From Andrena cerasifolii (Eukaryota > Arthropoda > Insecta > Hymenoptera > Andrenidae), in NCBI RefSeq assembly GCF_050908995.1, contig NC_135120.1, positions 20,039,433 to 20,103,432 of the forward strand: a stretch of 64,000 nucleotides of DNA, given 5' to 3'. The position numbers and the translations under genes were made by a program. The notes beneath the pieces are model-generated. The model saw only the letters and a list, made by a program, of their open reading frames with translations, did not search any database and was not told where the DNA came from. Of this stretch, positions 27,201 to 37,592 are shown piece after piece (position 1 is the first letter of the stretch; every line of letters starts with the position of its first letter).

Positions 27201-30200
27201 GCCAAAGGCCCCGGGCAACCGCCAGTTCCCCGTACGGGAGGCGCCAGTTAGTTAACCGCTCGCCACCCCGACGAGCAATGTCTTAATTAAGCGACACGGG
27301 TGCCGACTATCTTTTATTGTCCCATTTCTATAAATCTCCGGAAAGCCCGACGTTGCTATTCTCGACGTCGTCCTTCTCTCTACAACTGGCGACGCGACGT
27401 TAGCGACGCCGTTGAAATTCTAATTTCCTCGCTGTTTCCGTGGAGTGAAGGAGACTTAGCGGGAATGCTGACAACTTTATCTGGAATGATCGATAGGACT
27501 TGATCGAAGATTAAGCTAGACGATCGCGAAATCCATTCTCGGCTCCTTTTCGTTTCCTTATCCGTTCCGTTTAATTATTTCCTTCGGGTACTTCGCTGTA
27601 TTGTGTGACTAATAGGGTTACGGACGGTGGCGAAGGGAGTTGGTTAAGCGACTTTCCTTCGGCTTAAATTGAAATTAAAAAAATTGAATCGAATGGCCAA
27701 TAACGAGCAGCGGAATCGAGCTCTCCGACCTCTGATTCCTAGCTACGAGATGTATTCGGTGATCACAGCCGAATGTGTACGCGCAGGGGCGTTGCGCGGA
27801 GAAGAGAGGAGGAAAGGTATGGGGGGCGAGACGAGAACAGCCGCGAGGCCTGTTTTGCATAAAAATTATAAGCCGAATTAATGTTTTCACCTCCGTAAAC
27901 GCGTACACGTGTACCCGTGGCCACGGTGCACATCGCACTTGGCGCAGTCGACCGATGCGTGACTAACGCAGTGGTTTATTGCACGTTAATACCGATCCGG
28001 TAACGCCGGTACTTTCTCACGAGGCGATTTCTTCTACCTGCCCCTGCGATCCTCGAAACCGTGTTGCCAACTCGACCTACGAAATCTCTGTGCTTAAGGT
28101 CTCTTCTCTTAAGGGGTTATACCTAGTCAGAAAAGAGGCGAATGTTTGTGAATTTTTTTTTAACAAGCGGGAGCGTATATTTTTACAGAACTTTTTGCAC
28201 TTAATAGAGCAACATTTAAAGAACATTTGGTAATTTTTTCGTGGAAAAATATTTACGTTTATAATAAAGTAACAACCGACATCCAAGAAGCATTTTTTAA
28301 CATTTGCTTTTGCGGTGAGCACTGCCATTCGGAACAACCAGATTGTCTAAAATCAAAAAACAAAATAGATTTCGTTAGTATATTAATGTATCCTCAGGTT
28401 GGCGGAGAGAATTTTCCGAAATATTAATTTGAAACAAAGTGGTGGCTATTTAAAGTTGAAATCCTGATTTTTTCGTGCAAAAATCGCGCGAAAAAAATCA
28501 GCCATTTTGTTTTAAATTATTATTTCGGAAAATTCCCTTCGTCAATCTGAGGATACATTAATATACTAACGAAATCTTTTTTGTTTTTTGATTTTAGACA
28601 ATCTGGTTGTTCTGAATGACAGTGCTCATCGCAAAAGCAAATTTTTAAAAAGGCTTCTTGGATGTGGGTCGTTACTTTATTATAAACGTATATATTTTTC
28701 CACGAAAAAAATACCAAATGTTCTTTAAATGTTGCTCTTTTAAGTGCAAAAAGTTCTGTAAGAATATACGCTTCCGCTTTTTCAAAAAAAAATCACAAAC
28801 ATTCGCTTCTTTTCGGCCGCCTGACTAGGTATAACCCCTTAATGACACACAGGGTGAGATTAAATTGAAAATCCTAACACACGAGACTATCCTATACCCT
28901 CGCACACTTTCGTGCAGCTGTATTTCGGGTCGTTATTACGCCGTGTGTCTCACGGAATAATCCAGTGCACGGATAAGACCACCCGTCACGCCTCCCGTCC
29001 CGTATAAATTTCTTGCATTCACTATTAACTACTTAATTACCTACCTGTGCCGCAGTGTACACGCCGCGGTGTTCGATAGTACGATCGAGCAGCTCTGCAG
29101 TGTTTTCTTGTTCGTTTGCAGGTGGTTTGGCTGACCGCAGTCCTGTGCCCGCGGCTTGCTGCCGCCAACAACCTCACTTTATCCTTCTCCTCTCGCAAGG
29201 CCAGGGAACATCCTTTCAGAGGACACATCTCTCGCTGGTAAGTAAGTCGCCGCGACCTCTCCAATCTCTTACACTAGACGTTACCCCCCTCGCCGTGTCG
29301 CGAGACCATCCGCTACGTGAAACCGCCTCTTCCTTGAACGAACGCCCGCTCTCGCGATCGACGGAATTCCGCGGCATCGTTCAAGCATCGCGCAGCTGTC
29401 GCGAAATTTTATCGCCCGGTATTTTCATACAGCTGAATTTCAATTTTCAATCAACGCCCAGCGAGCCCGTATATCTCTTCGGCAGCGGTGTCACTGGACC
29501 GCTTTTCGCCCATTATTTATTGCCGCCGGTCGGCTGTCTTAATTATTATTAATGACCGGCGCGGGGAACGTTCGGCCGGCCAGCCTCGGGATCAGCTCGC
29601 GTATCGTTTTACAAGCCGATTTCTGTCCTTCCACGGTTTTTCTGCGCCGCCAGGAAAGCTGCATTCTGTCGCGCGGTTTAGACACGAGCGGCTACGTTAC
29701 CGGCACGCGCGGAATGCTATTTCTCTCTTCAGGGCCCGGCGCGGTCCCGCCTTTTAATAATTGGCCTCGAGCGGACCGTTGATCTAGCCGAGGGACCGAC
29801 GAGACCGGAACCCCCCCCGTTCCTCTCCCGCCGGGCGGATTTCTGAGCGATTTCAAGCCCCAAGCCCCCGGCTGAACTTTTCCAGGACGCAGACCTTGGA
29901 GGACACGACCAAGCGGATGACTTATCGCGAGATGAACATGATTCTGCGACAGGAAGGAGGCGAGGACGGCCTTCCAGTCGATTGCTGCCCCACGGTATTG
30001 GAAATGGTGGAACCGGTCGGCGGTCGAAATCGGGACGACATGTACGTCCAGCTCTATCGGGATGGCCCGAACGCCCAGAGGTTCTTCGAGTACTCCTGCA
30101 GGCCAGACGTCCTCGACAAGCCGTGCAGGTTCATCGACCGGAAGTTCAGTAACCAGTCCAGATGTGTGCAGAAGTTCTCGTACACTTACGCTATCATTGA

Positions 30201-32363
30201 GAATTCTGGATCGAAGGTGAGCATGAAAAATCGGCTCAAGCTTTCATTGGCTGCCCCTGCCGCGCGCGATCCTTTCGCCTGTCGCGCCAGTTCGTTAGCT
30301 CCGACCCGTTTCCCCCGTTACTTCGGGAGACGGTGTCGAAGATTAGGAACGATACCGCCCGTACCTATCGATCGTCGCCAGCTTCCCCGAGATCCGTGAC
30401 GACGTGGATCGCTCCGGTGTGTGATACGTAGCTGTCGAAGCAGTCTCGACGGGAAATCTCCAGAAGCCCTCGATCGCTAGCGGGCCGCGAGTGAATTACT
30501 TTAAGGGGTTACCTACCGTCAGGAGATAGATAACGAATCGAATCTTTGGGAATTTATTTCAGAAAGTACACGCATATTTTTATGCAATGGCTCTCGTATT
30601 CAGATGAAGGACACTTTAACAGGTTATTATATTATGTTTTGGTATAAAAATATTTAGTTATTGCACTATTACAACTGTTTTCCTGGAAGCTGTATTTGGA
30701 AACATGTTTTGCGGTGACCAACATTATTCGGAACTCGGTTATTTGAAATAAAAAAAAACGAGGAAGATTTAGTTAGTACAATAGTTTATCTAGTCTTTAA
30801 TCGTTCCGTTTTATGAAATATTAATCTGGGACAATATGGCAGATGTTTAAAGCGAAGTGATAGATTTTCGTAGGAAAAACACTCATTTTTCATCCATAAA
30901 ATCAAAACTATGCATTGGAAAAACAAATGCTTCGATTAAAGACTAGATTTGAATGTCTAGAAGAAACCTACAAAGTTTCAGAAAGATCGATGATGCGGTT
31001 TTGGAGAAATCGTGGTCACCGTTCTAAAAACAGCTTCCGGGAAATCAGTTGTAATTTTGCAATAGCTAAATATTTTTATACCAAAACATGATATAATAAC
31101 CTGTTAAAGTGTCCCACATTTGAATACAAAAACCATTGCATAAGAATATGCTTGTACTTTCTGAAATAAATTCCCAAATAATCGATTCTTTTTCTACCTC
31201 CTGACGCTAGGTAGCCCCTTAAGTAAACGCAAGCCCTCGGCAGCGGAGATTAGCCAGGGGCCGATCTGTATTGTGGGTCGCAATTTGTAGTCGGGTAGGC
31301 TTTTTTTTATTTAAACTACAAATTTTCAACAATTTCATTGCACAGTTATGTACGGCATTAAAAGTCGTTCATTTTTTATTGGAATATATTTTTTTATATC
31401 TACTACAGTTTTCAAGATATACAGGAAAGTAGGAAATCACGGATTAACCTTTAAGGGGAGATTCCGGTCTAAAAGTCGATTTTTTTTATTTCATTTTTCG
31501 AATGTTCAACCTTTTAGGAATACTTGTTTAAAAGGATTTGTTGGAATTCGTAATATTCCCGAAGTTATAGGCATTTGAGTACATAAAACTTTAAACGCGT
31601 TTTTCTCGAAACAGTGTTCTCAAAACGGTGGGACCTGTATCTCCAAAAGTTATTATCCGATTCGACTGAAACCTTTTTTATTTTGAAGAATATACTTCTG
31701 GCTAGGGGGGAAACCAGAACAAATTACAAAAATAACATTTTTTTAGAAAATAACGACACTTGAACTTTGAAATCACTTTTCCCTATATTTTTCACCCTTT
31801 CAACGCCTTTGAAAATTATAAAATTTCATTTTTTGTATTTTTTTCTGGTTTCCCCCCTAGCCAGAAGTATATTCTTCAAAATAAAAAAGGTTTCAGTCGA
31901 ATCGGATAATAACGTTTGGAGATACAGGTGCCACCGTTTTGAGAACTCTGTTTTTACGAATTTTACGAATTTCAACAAATCCTTTTAAACACTTATTCCT
32001 GAAATATTGAAAATTCGAAAAATGAAATAAAAAAAAAACGACTTTTAGACCAGAACCTCCCCCTAATCGTCGAGCCACCCGCGAGAGCCGTTCCTTCTTC
32101 GACGTGTCATAAAAATTCGATGCGAATTGGACGCTATGAGGTGGCTGTGTGTGTTCCAGAAGGGCGTGAAAGCGGAGCACAAGAGGCACCACAGGGAACG
32201 GCTGACGTTCACCGCGAACACGGAGGGCGGCGGGTCCATGTGGACGCTGGACTACATCAGGGTGAGAAGCGGCTGCAGCTGCGAGGTAATGCCGAAGCCG
32301 AAGAAGAAGAAGAAGTGCAAGAAGTGCAAGCTGAGGGACCAGGACCTGGACCCGGAGACGTGA
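15291..32363 (+). CDS. secreted Spätzle/neurotrophin-type cystine-knot ligand, four exons
   Basis: Exons 15291-15323, 29122-29237, 29886-30216 and 32160-32363 join in phase to 227 aa. Spätzle-family proteins are secreted dimeric ligands of Toll-type receptors, acting in immunity and neuronal survival. Residues 1-26 form a signal peptide (MRIEALSTLV, then a hydrophobic stretch ending AAA) split between exons 1 and 2. The cystine-knot domain covers about 83-201 with seven cysteines: C83-C84, C121, C130, C143, C199 and C201. Family hallmarks are DKPCRF, NQSRCVQKFSY and WTLDYIRVRSGCSC. N-glycosylation sequons lie at N28 and N139. The C-terminus is lysine-rich with an extra CKKC. Only about 56 residues separate signal peptide and knot, a short pro-region. 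Intron 1 is 13.8 kb; introns 1 and 3 carry foldback elements. I cannot say which Spätzle paralogue it is. The first exon rests on signal-peptide logic, phase and a GTAAGT donor. Confidence 0.85.
16033..16278. mobile_element. MITE of about 245 bp with GGGTAG termini
   Basis: The left end GGGTAGATGCACCATTTGTG, continuing with GCCA, is matched inversely by the right end GGGTAGGTGTACCGTTTGTG, continuing with GCCA. A TA precedes the left end; the right flank has CA, so the duplication has decayed or the border is off by a base. The interior is AT-rich and non-coding. The termini resemble those of the 9.07-10.13 kb element, suggesting related Tc1/mariner-type transposase recognition. Confidence 0.6.
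20131..20154. repeat. perfect 10-bp hairpin
   Basis: GCGTGTCTCG and CGAGACACGC are exact inverse complements with a four-base loop (ATAC). It lies in the large intron; no function is assigned. Confidence 0.45.
21055..21062 (+). promoter_or_regulatory. TATA-box-like motif inside the large intron
   Basis: TATAAAAG followed by a G-run (GGGGG) is a strong match to a core TATA element. No convincing initiator or long open frame follows at the expected distance of about 30 bp. It could mark an alternative internal promoter of the Spätzle-type gene, or be chance. Confidence 0.25.
25728..26349. repeat. 23-bp minisatellite, about 27 copies
   Basis: A unit of about 23 bp whose core is CAGTCTTTTCCTGG followed by a T-run and AAAT is repeated head to tail about 27 times. 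Variants include GGG for GG, TTG for GG, a shortened GCTTTTAAAT and GTTTATTAAAT. Blocks of the same variant order recur, for example TTG-type, GC-type, GG-type at about 26.0 kb and 26.3 kb, indicating higher-order duplication. It lies in intron 1 of the Spätzle-type gene. There are no spacers, so it is not a CRISPR array. Confidence 0.95.
28109..28842. mobile_element. TTAA-flanked foldback element A
   Basis: TTAA borders at both ends enclose termini GGGGTTATACCTAGTCAG and its exact inverse. The two arms (about 28113-28445 and 28501-28838) are long inverse copies with roughly one difference per ten bases, around a 55-nt centre that is itself a hairpin. No transposase is encoded; short open frames on the arms mirror each other only because the DNA is duplicated. 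TTAA target choice is known for piggyBac, Kolobok and Sola3 groups; I cannot choose among them. It lies in intron 1, 280 bp before exon 2 of the Spätzle-type gene. Confidence 0.8.
30501..31222. mobile_element. TTAA-flanked foldback element B
   Basis: TTAA at 30501-30504 and 31219-31222 encloses GGGGTTACCTACCGTCAGGAG-like termini in inverse orientation, with long imperfect inverse arms through the whole element. Internal stretches such as TTTTGCGGTGA...ATTCGGAAC match element A, so A and B are one family. It is non-coding and lies in intron 3 of the Spätzle-type gene. Confidence 0.75.
31451..32066. mobile_element. TTAA-type foldback element C
   Basis: The left border TTAAGGGGAGATTCCGGTCT, continuing AAAAGTCG, is matched inversely at the right end, where the border reads CTAA instead of TTAA. 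The arms are long inverse copies, for example AGCCAGAAGTATATTCTTCA and its inverse near 31.68 and 31.86 kb. The termini share GGGG with elements A and B, but the interior differs. With element B it makes up about two thirds of intron 3; the exon 4 acceptor follows 93 bp later. Confidence 0.7.
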
Positions 32364-33962
32364 GATACTGTGGGCTCGAGGGAGCCTGGGCGGAACCTAC
32401 CTCGAGTTTCCGTGATGCCACCGAGAAAAGGAAGGGCCTCGCTGTCCAGCGATCGGTCACCCGATCTGAATCGAGAACGTGTCAGGAATGCGCAAAGAGA
32501 CTCGAAACTGTTACCAGCGGAGGGGCGCACTGCTGGCGATTTCGCTTCGGCGATCTTAAGAACATTAACGCCGAATGTACCTTCTTCGATAGCTGTACCG
32601 TTTTTCTACTAACGCGTCGCGACAGTTTTAACGCCGTATTTATTATTAATATATAGCTTGAGAGTATGTACGTTAAGGGTTAGCGATAGGACTTCAGTGG
32701 GGAGGTTCTGCCAAACTGTACTCCGTTTATCTCTCTTAAGGCTTGGCGGTTGGCGTCGGCGAAATCTGGTTTAGTGAAGCAACTGAGTCAGCGGAATCTC
32801 CTGCGATCGAATGTGCACAGACTGATATTAGCATTCGAAGGCTTTCAGCGACGAACGTTTCGGTGTCCCGTTTTCGTTTACCGGCTACCATTCATTCGCG
32901 CGGCTGGTAATTGACCGACAGTCGAAGGCCACTAAGGGGCCGTCCCTCTGCCATCAAAGTCGGGGGAGTCGAGTGAGCGACTAATTTATTTGCTTCGATT
33001 AATAAAGTCAGACTAACGGAAGGGTACGGACGGACGTCTCGATTATGTTTCTATTTAACGCCTTAGGCAATACTTCCGTTCCCGCGGCCAGTTTTTTTTT
33101 TATCATACGTTCTTGTCTGTATATTATAAAGTTGCGCTTATACCGTTAATCCATCGTAGCCGTAAGGAACCGTAGGCTTTATGCTGTTTATCGTTAAGTG
33201 TAGCGTAATCCGTTGTGTTTCATAGATCTGCGTAGGAGTTCGTCGCGTATCAGCGACGCCGGCCAAACAGAATGCTACTTGAATTTATTTAATGAAGAGT
33301 AAATTGCTATTTAACGGACGCGTTATTGCGTTGGATATTCTTTTAAAGCGCTGATTGAGCGAGTCGGGAGGTACAGCGAGGGACGCGCTGCGTTAGCCTG
33401 CATTAGCTGGTAGCCATGACAAATATTAATAAATCTGAGTATATGCGATAAGATGAAACGCTCGGGATTGGAGCCAAGAGCTTGCTGCGTAGTCTAAACT
33501 ATAAATTAGCATGTATGTGGAGTTTATTTTATATACGAGCACATAGGTACTTTTATACAAGTGTAACTTTTAAACGTGCATGTATGGGACTTAACGTTAA
33601 TTTAACGCATAAAGGCAACGAGCATAAAACTTGCGCCGTTTTTTTTCACAGTTCTTTGCGACGCTCATCCGTCGTTCTGTACATATTAAGGAAGCACCAC
33701 GAATGTTAATATAAATGTTAGTTTAATATGCGTTATATTAATGCAATCGCGTAAACTGTAAGCAATAATCCCCTTCGTTCAGGATGAGAAATATTTCATA
33801 GCGTTGTACTTAAATAACAGAAATCGTATTAGTCATGTGTACACACCGATAGTATGAATAACGAGCATGTTATTAATAACAGTTCTGCATTTTTAACGTA
33901 TTTATGAATGTACTATAGTAGATTACGACGCACGTTTGATTGGTCAAAGTCTTTACAATAAA
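32364..33962 (+). terminator. 3' untranslated region and poly(A) signals of the Spätzle-type gene
   Basis: No gene is visible here. AATAAA occurs at 33001-33006 and 33957-33962 downstream of the stop, so either may end the Spätzle-type transcript. Composition drifts from GC-rich to AT-rich over this stretch. Confidence 0.4.
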
Positions 33963-34415
33963 TATATTTTTTTTCTATCACTGTGGTTGTATTAATATTT
34001 TAACAGATGGTTTCGACTGGATAACACTCGTGTACTATAACTATGCATCAGCTTTGCAGATCTATTCTCTGTATCGCCATGTAAAAAAACATTGTACATA
34101 AATGATATTAATACAATTGTTATAAAACGTGATTAATGAATTTCCTTCCCCAAGTTAAAAGCAGGGAAGCTTTATGTTCCATCTTGGTTTATTGCGAGGA
34201 GACGGATCTCGCGCAACCTTATCGATTCGGGGGAGAGTACGATCACAGCGCGGCGAGCAGTTGGAATTGGAATTCTATACGTGTACTGAATTTGTAACAA
34301 CTTATGGTAACGTAGGGAAGGGGCATGTTCCTCCATTGGGTAAAAGGTACACTCTCTGACTTACCCAGTTTCGGGATTTAGCGACAGAAATTACAATGAA
34401 CAAAGCACAGACCAG

Positions 34416-35054
34416 GGCGAAACTTCCGAAAACCGGTCAAACCCGATTGGGCTGAAATTTTGCAAATAGCTTCATTTTGCATAAAAATAACGTTTGCGAG
34501 AAGGATTTTTGGCGACTCGAAAATTTTTTTTTTACCATTTCAATGTCATTCTCTATCTTACCGACAGAGCGGAGAATCGGATTCAACAGTTATTCAGTGC
34601 ATTCTCCTTATTAATCTCCTAAAATCTATAAAACAGAGATCAACTTAGAAAGAGATATCAGCTTGATACTGGGTATTAGTATTGGTTTTTGAAGCTTGGC
34701 CCCGTGTAAACTCACATCGGTTCGCTACCATGCTTTACGCGCCCGCGAGCGGGCGCGCGCCCCCCGCCCCAAACTAACCCAAAACCAATACTAATACCCA
34801 GTATCAAGCTGATATCTCTTTCTAAGTTGATCTCTGTTTTATAGATTTTAGGAGATTAATAAGGAGAATGCACTGAATAACTGTTGAATCCGATTCTCCG
34901 CTCTGTCGGTAAGATAGAGAATGACATTGAAATGGTAAAAAAAAAATTTTCGAGTCGCCAAAAATCCTTCTCGCAAACGTTATTTTTATGCAAAATGAAG
35001 CTATTTGCAAAATTTCAGCCCAATCGGGTTTGACCGGTTTTCGGAAGTATAGCC
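34416..35054. mobile_element. 639-bp foldback transposon with identical arms and 8-bp target duplication
   Basis: CAGACCAG is present directly at 34408-34415 and 35055-35062. Between them, termini GGCGAAACTTCCG and, inverted, GGCTATACTTCCG lead into 269-nt arms (34422-34690 and 34781-35049) that read as perfect inverse copies, including a 10-base homopolymer. The 90-nt centre is very GC-rich and holds its own hairpin (GCGCCCGC / GCGGGCGC). Eight-bp duplications are typical of hAT, P and Merlin superfamilies. No transposase is present. Confidence 0.8.
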
Positions 35055-35160
35055 CAGACCAGTACAGTATCTCCTCGTTACAGGCTCGATTTGGTGTACG
35101 CGATACGGACTTTTCGCTATCCCCACCACTTCTGCCTCACTCTTATCGGGCGATAGCGAG

Positions 35161-35250
35161 AGCGAGATGGAACGAGAGTGAGCGAGAGGCACTGAAAGCG
35201 AGCGAGGACGGTACGAGACGCTCGCTGCGCACGCAGTGTTCCATCTCGCT
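35161..35250. repeat. inverted repeat upstream of eIF3m
   Basis: AGCGAGATGGAAC at 35161-35173 is matched exactly in inverse at 35238-35250. The intervening sequence is rich in GAGCGAG motifs. It lies about 310 bp before the eIF3m start codon, so it may be a promoter-proximal dyad or another decayed foldback piece. Confidence 0.45.
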
Positions 35251-35563
35251 CCCCCCTTCGGCCAGAAAGAAGCGAGAAACGAACATGTTAAAAAACGGTA
35301 TCTCTGGGAACTAATAGAACCTAATTACGGAAGTCGGTAAAGTTAGTAAAGGAAAAAGCATTAACGATGCGTTTACAGTGTAAATCGGCCTGTTTCCGCG
35401 TTCGCTTACAAGCTCCAGTGAGTACCAACAATATTTAGCTTAACAAATTGAGAAAAAGGTTTCCTGCACGGTTGGTCAGCTTGCACAATGCGGTGATATT
35501 CATTGCTTACTTCAGTTCAGTCTCTGTTAATAAGTCCGCTGAAACGTGGTGCTGCTTTCCAAA

Positions 35564-37492
35564 ATGCAGGTCCCAGCGATTTTTATGGAATTACCCTTAG
35601 AAGACCAGGTAAGAAATAACTCTGTTATATTAGACAATTTCCTATTTACGATTCTGCCAGTAAAGTTTTCTAACACATTGCAATCTGTATTTAGTAACTT
35701 AACCATCTGTAGGATACAGGTTACATTAAATGTCTCCTAAATTTATTAATTTTGCCATTAATTCCTTTTCTTGTAATTGTTCTGTTCAGATAAACACTTT
35801 GCAATACTTGTTTGTCTTTAGGCACAGGAACTAAGGGTGTACTTTAAAAGCTTGGGTGCTGAGATCAGTGAAGAGAAATCTCCCAAAGGCATAGAGGATG
35901 ATTTACACAAAATTATTGGTGTGTGCGAAGCATGTTTTAAAGAAGGGAATGAGAGTGAAATAGAAACTGTTTTAAATGACATTGTTTCTATTATGATAGT
36001 AGTAAGTATTGTACGTTCCGAAATATCAAAGAACTTTATATACTTTAATAACCTAAGGTTGATAAGTTCTATTACATACTTTGTCATAGATCCCGACCGA
36101 ACGAGCAGAGAACTTGATATTAGCGTTTTGCGAGAAGCTGACAAAAGCTCCTGGCTACAAACTTGGTTTCGTATGCCTCAAAGCGTAAGTCGACATAAAC
36201 AGCTTAAATCTTATTAACATCTCCGTTCGATAAACATAATTTAAAACTGTTTCAGGTTATGGTTATTGTTCCAATCTCTTTGCGATGATTCTCCAATGAG
36301 ATATCACGTCTATTATCACATAGTTCAAATCGCTCGTAACGTAGATCAAGTGAAAGCAGTGTACGGCGGAGTAAATCAGTTGAAGCAACAATTCGCGTCA
36401 TTCCCACCGTCAAACGAGCAGATGCAAAAGCTACTTCGGTTACTTCACGAAGTACTTTTGAGCTGCAAACAGGGGTAGCTGAAATGTTTATTTTATAAAA
36501 CGTAATGTAACAAAGCGATACATTTAACGAGAACTGAAATTATACTTATTTATATCAGAGAACAGGCTGCCGCAGTTATGGTAGAGCTGCTGGGCACTTA
36601 TACGGCTGAAAATGCCTCTGCGGCTAGAGAAGACGCGCAGCGTTGCATTTTAGCCGCACTGGCAGATCCGAATACATTCCTTCTTGATCCGCTGTTAGCG
36701 TTAAAACCTGTAAAATTCTTAGAAGGAGAACTGATTCATGATTTACTTCTTGTATTTGTGAAAGACAAGCTACCCGAGTATCTACATTTTTATCAACATC
36801 ATAAGGAGTTTGTAGAACACCAACTTGGTACGTAAGCTTTTTCCCTGAGAACACCAAATTTCACTATGAGAAGATCGATGTATTATATGCTCGCTTTCTA
36901 GGATTAAATCACGAACAGAATATGAAAAAGATGAGGTTACTAACGTTTATGCAGCTGGCGGAGACAAACCCTGAAATGTCGTTCGACACTATACAGGAGG
37001 AATTGCAAATTAACGAAGATGAAGTTGAAAGCTTCATTATTGATGGTAGGTTCTTAGAATACGACGTCTAAACTTTATTTCCCCTACATAAATAAAACTG
37101 ACCTCCAGACTTTATTGTAAGAATGGGGGACAACGTATGCAGGGTACATAAAAGAATCAGTACTGGCTTAGTAAAACTTCACTTTCACTAAGTTATCGAA
37201 GTATTCGACATTTATAATACACATTTATAATTTCCGAAGTACGAGTGTATAATAATGCTATATTTCAGTACTGAAAACAAAGCTCGTCAGGGCTCGTATG
37301 GACCAAGCCGGTCGCAAAGTTCTCATTTCAAGTACCATGCACAGAACGTTTGGTCGGCCACAGTGGATGCAACTGCGCGATTTACTTGCAGCCTGGAAAG
37401 CAAATTTAAGTGCCGTGCAAGAGGGCATGAAATCTGTAGCTGCCGCACAAATCGAACTCGCTGTAAAAAATAAACCCATCATCAACCATTGA
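35564..37492 (+). CDS. eIF3m: translation initiation factor eIF3 subunit M
   Basis: Seven exons (35564-35608, 35822-36001, 36090-36184, 36256-36474, 36559-36827, 36902-37045, 37269-37492) join in phase to 391 aa, close to the usual length. eIF3m is a PCI-domain scaffold subunit of eIF3, which recruits mRNA and initiator tRNA to the 40S subunit. Recognition rests on colinear similarity along the whole chain: an N-terminal VPAIFMELPLEDQ start, VMVELLGTYT, LKPVKFLEGELIHDLL, then HEQNMKKMRLLTFM and STMHRTFGRPQWMQL in the C-terminal PCI/winged-helix part (roughly residues 210-350). Introns are 72-223 nt, with canonical donors except one GTAGCT. The ATG is the first in frame and gives the conserved N-terminus. 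It converges with the PRAS40/Lobe-type gene. Confidence 0.95.
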
Positions 37493-37586
37493 TAAATTTC
37501 ACGTTGTGTATACGAAACTCGTAACTTGCGTATGGAAAAACGAAATGCAAACTGAACATTTTTTAATTAATTCATATTTTTACCTG

Positions 37587-37592
37587 AATAAA
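37587..37592 (+). terminator. poly(A) signal of eIF3m
   Basis: AATAAA lies 95 bp after the eIF3m stop codon in AT-rich sequence. Confidence 0.55.

Larger units (their letters stand above)
15324..29121 (+). other. 13.8-kb first intron of the Spätzle-type gene
   Basis: It starts with GTAAGT and ends in a pyrimidine-rich TTGTTCGTTTGCAG acceptor. Contents supported here: a MITE at 16.0-16.3 kb, a hairpin at 20.13 kb, a TATA-like box at 21.06 kb, a conspicuously AT-rich island at about 23.99-24.80 kb beginning with ATT/TTA runs, a minisatellite at 25.73-26.35 kb and a foldback element at 28.11-28.84 kb. The rest is GC-rich with no coding exon I can justify. It could hold alternative first exons. 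Confidence 0.7.

Noticed and set aside
28227..28717. Two near-identical Cys/His-containing peptides on opposite strands
   Set aside because: They are the two arms of foldback element A; similarity comes from duplicated DNA, not selection on protein.
32120..32656. Long plus-strand frame overlapping the last Spätzle-type exon
   Set aside because: It is out of phase with the spliced coding frame, which carries the diagnostic WTLDYIRVRSGCSC.
34460..35010. Two identical 62-codon frames on opposite strands
   Set aside because: Same explanation: perfect arms of the 34.4-35.05 kb foldback element.
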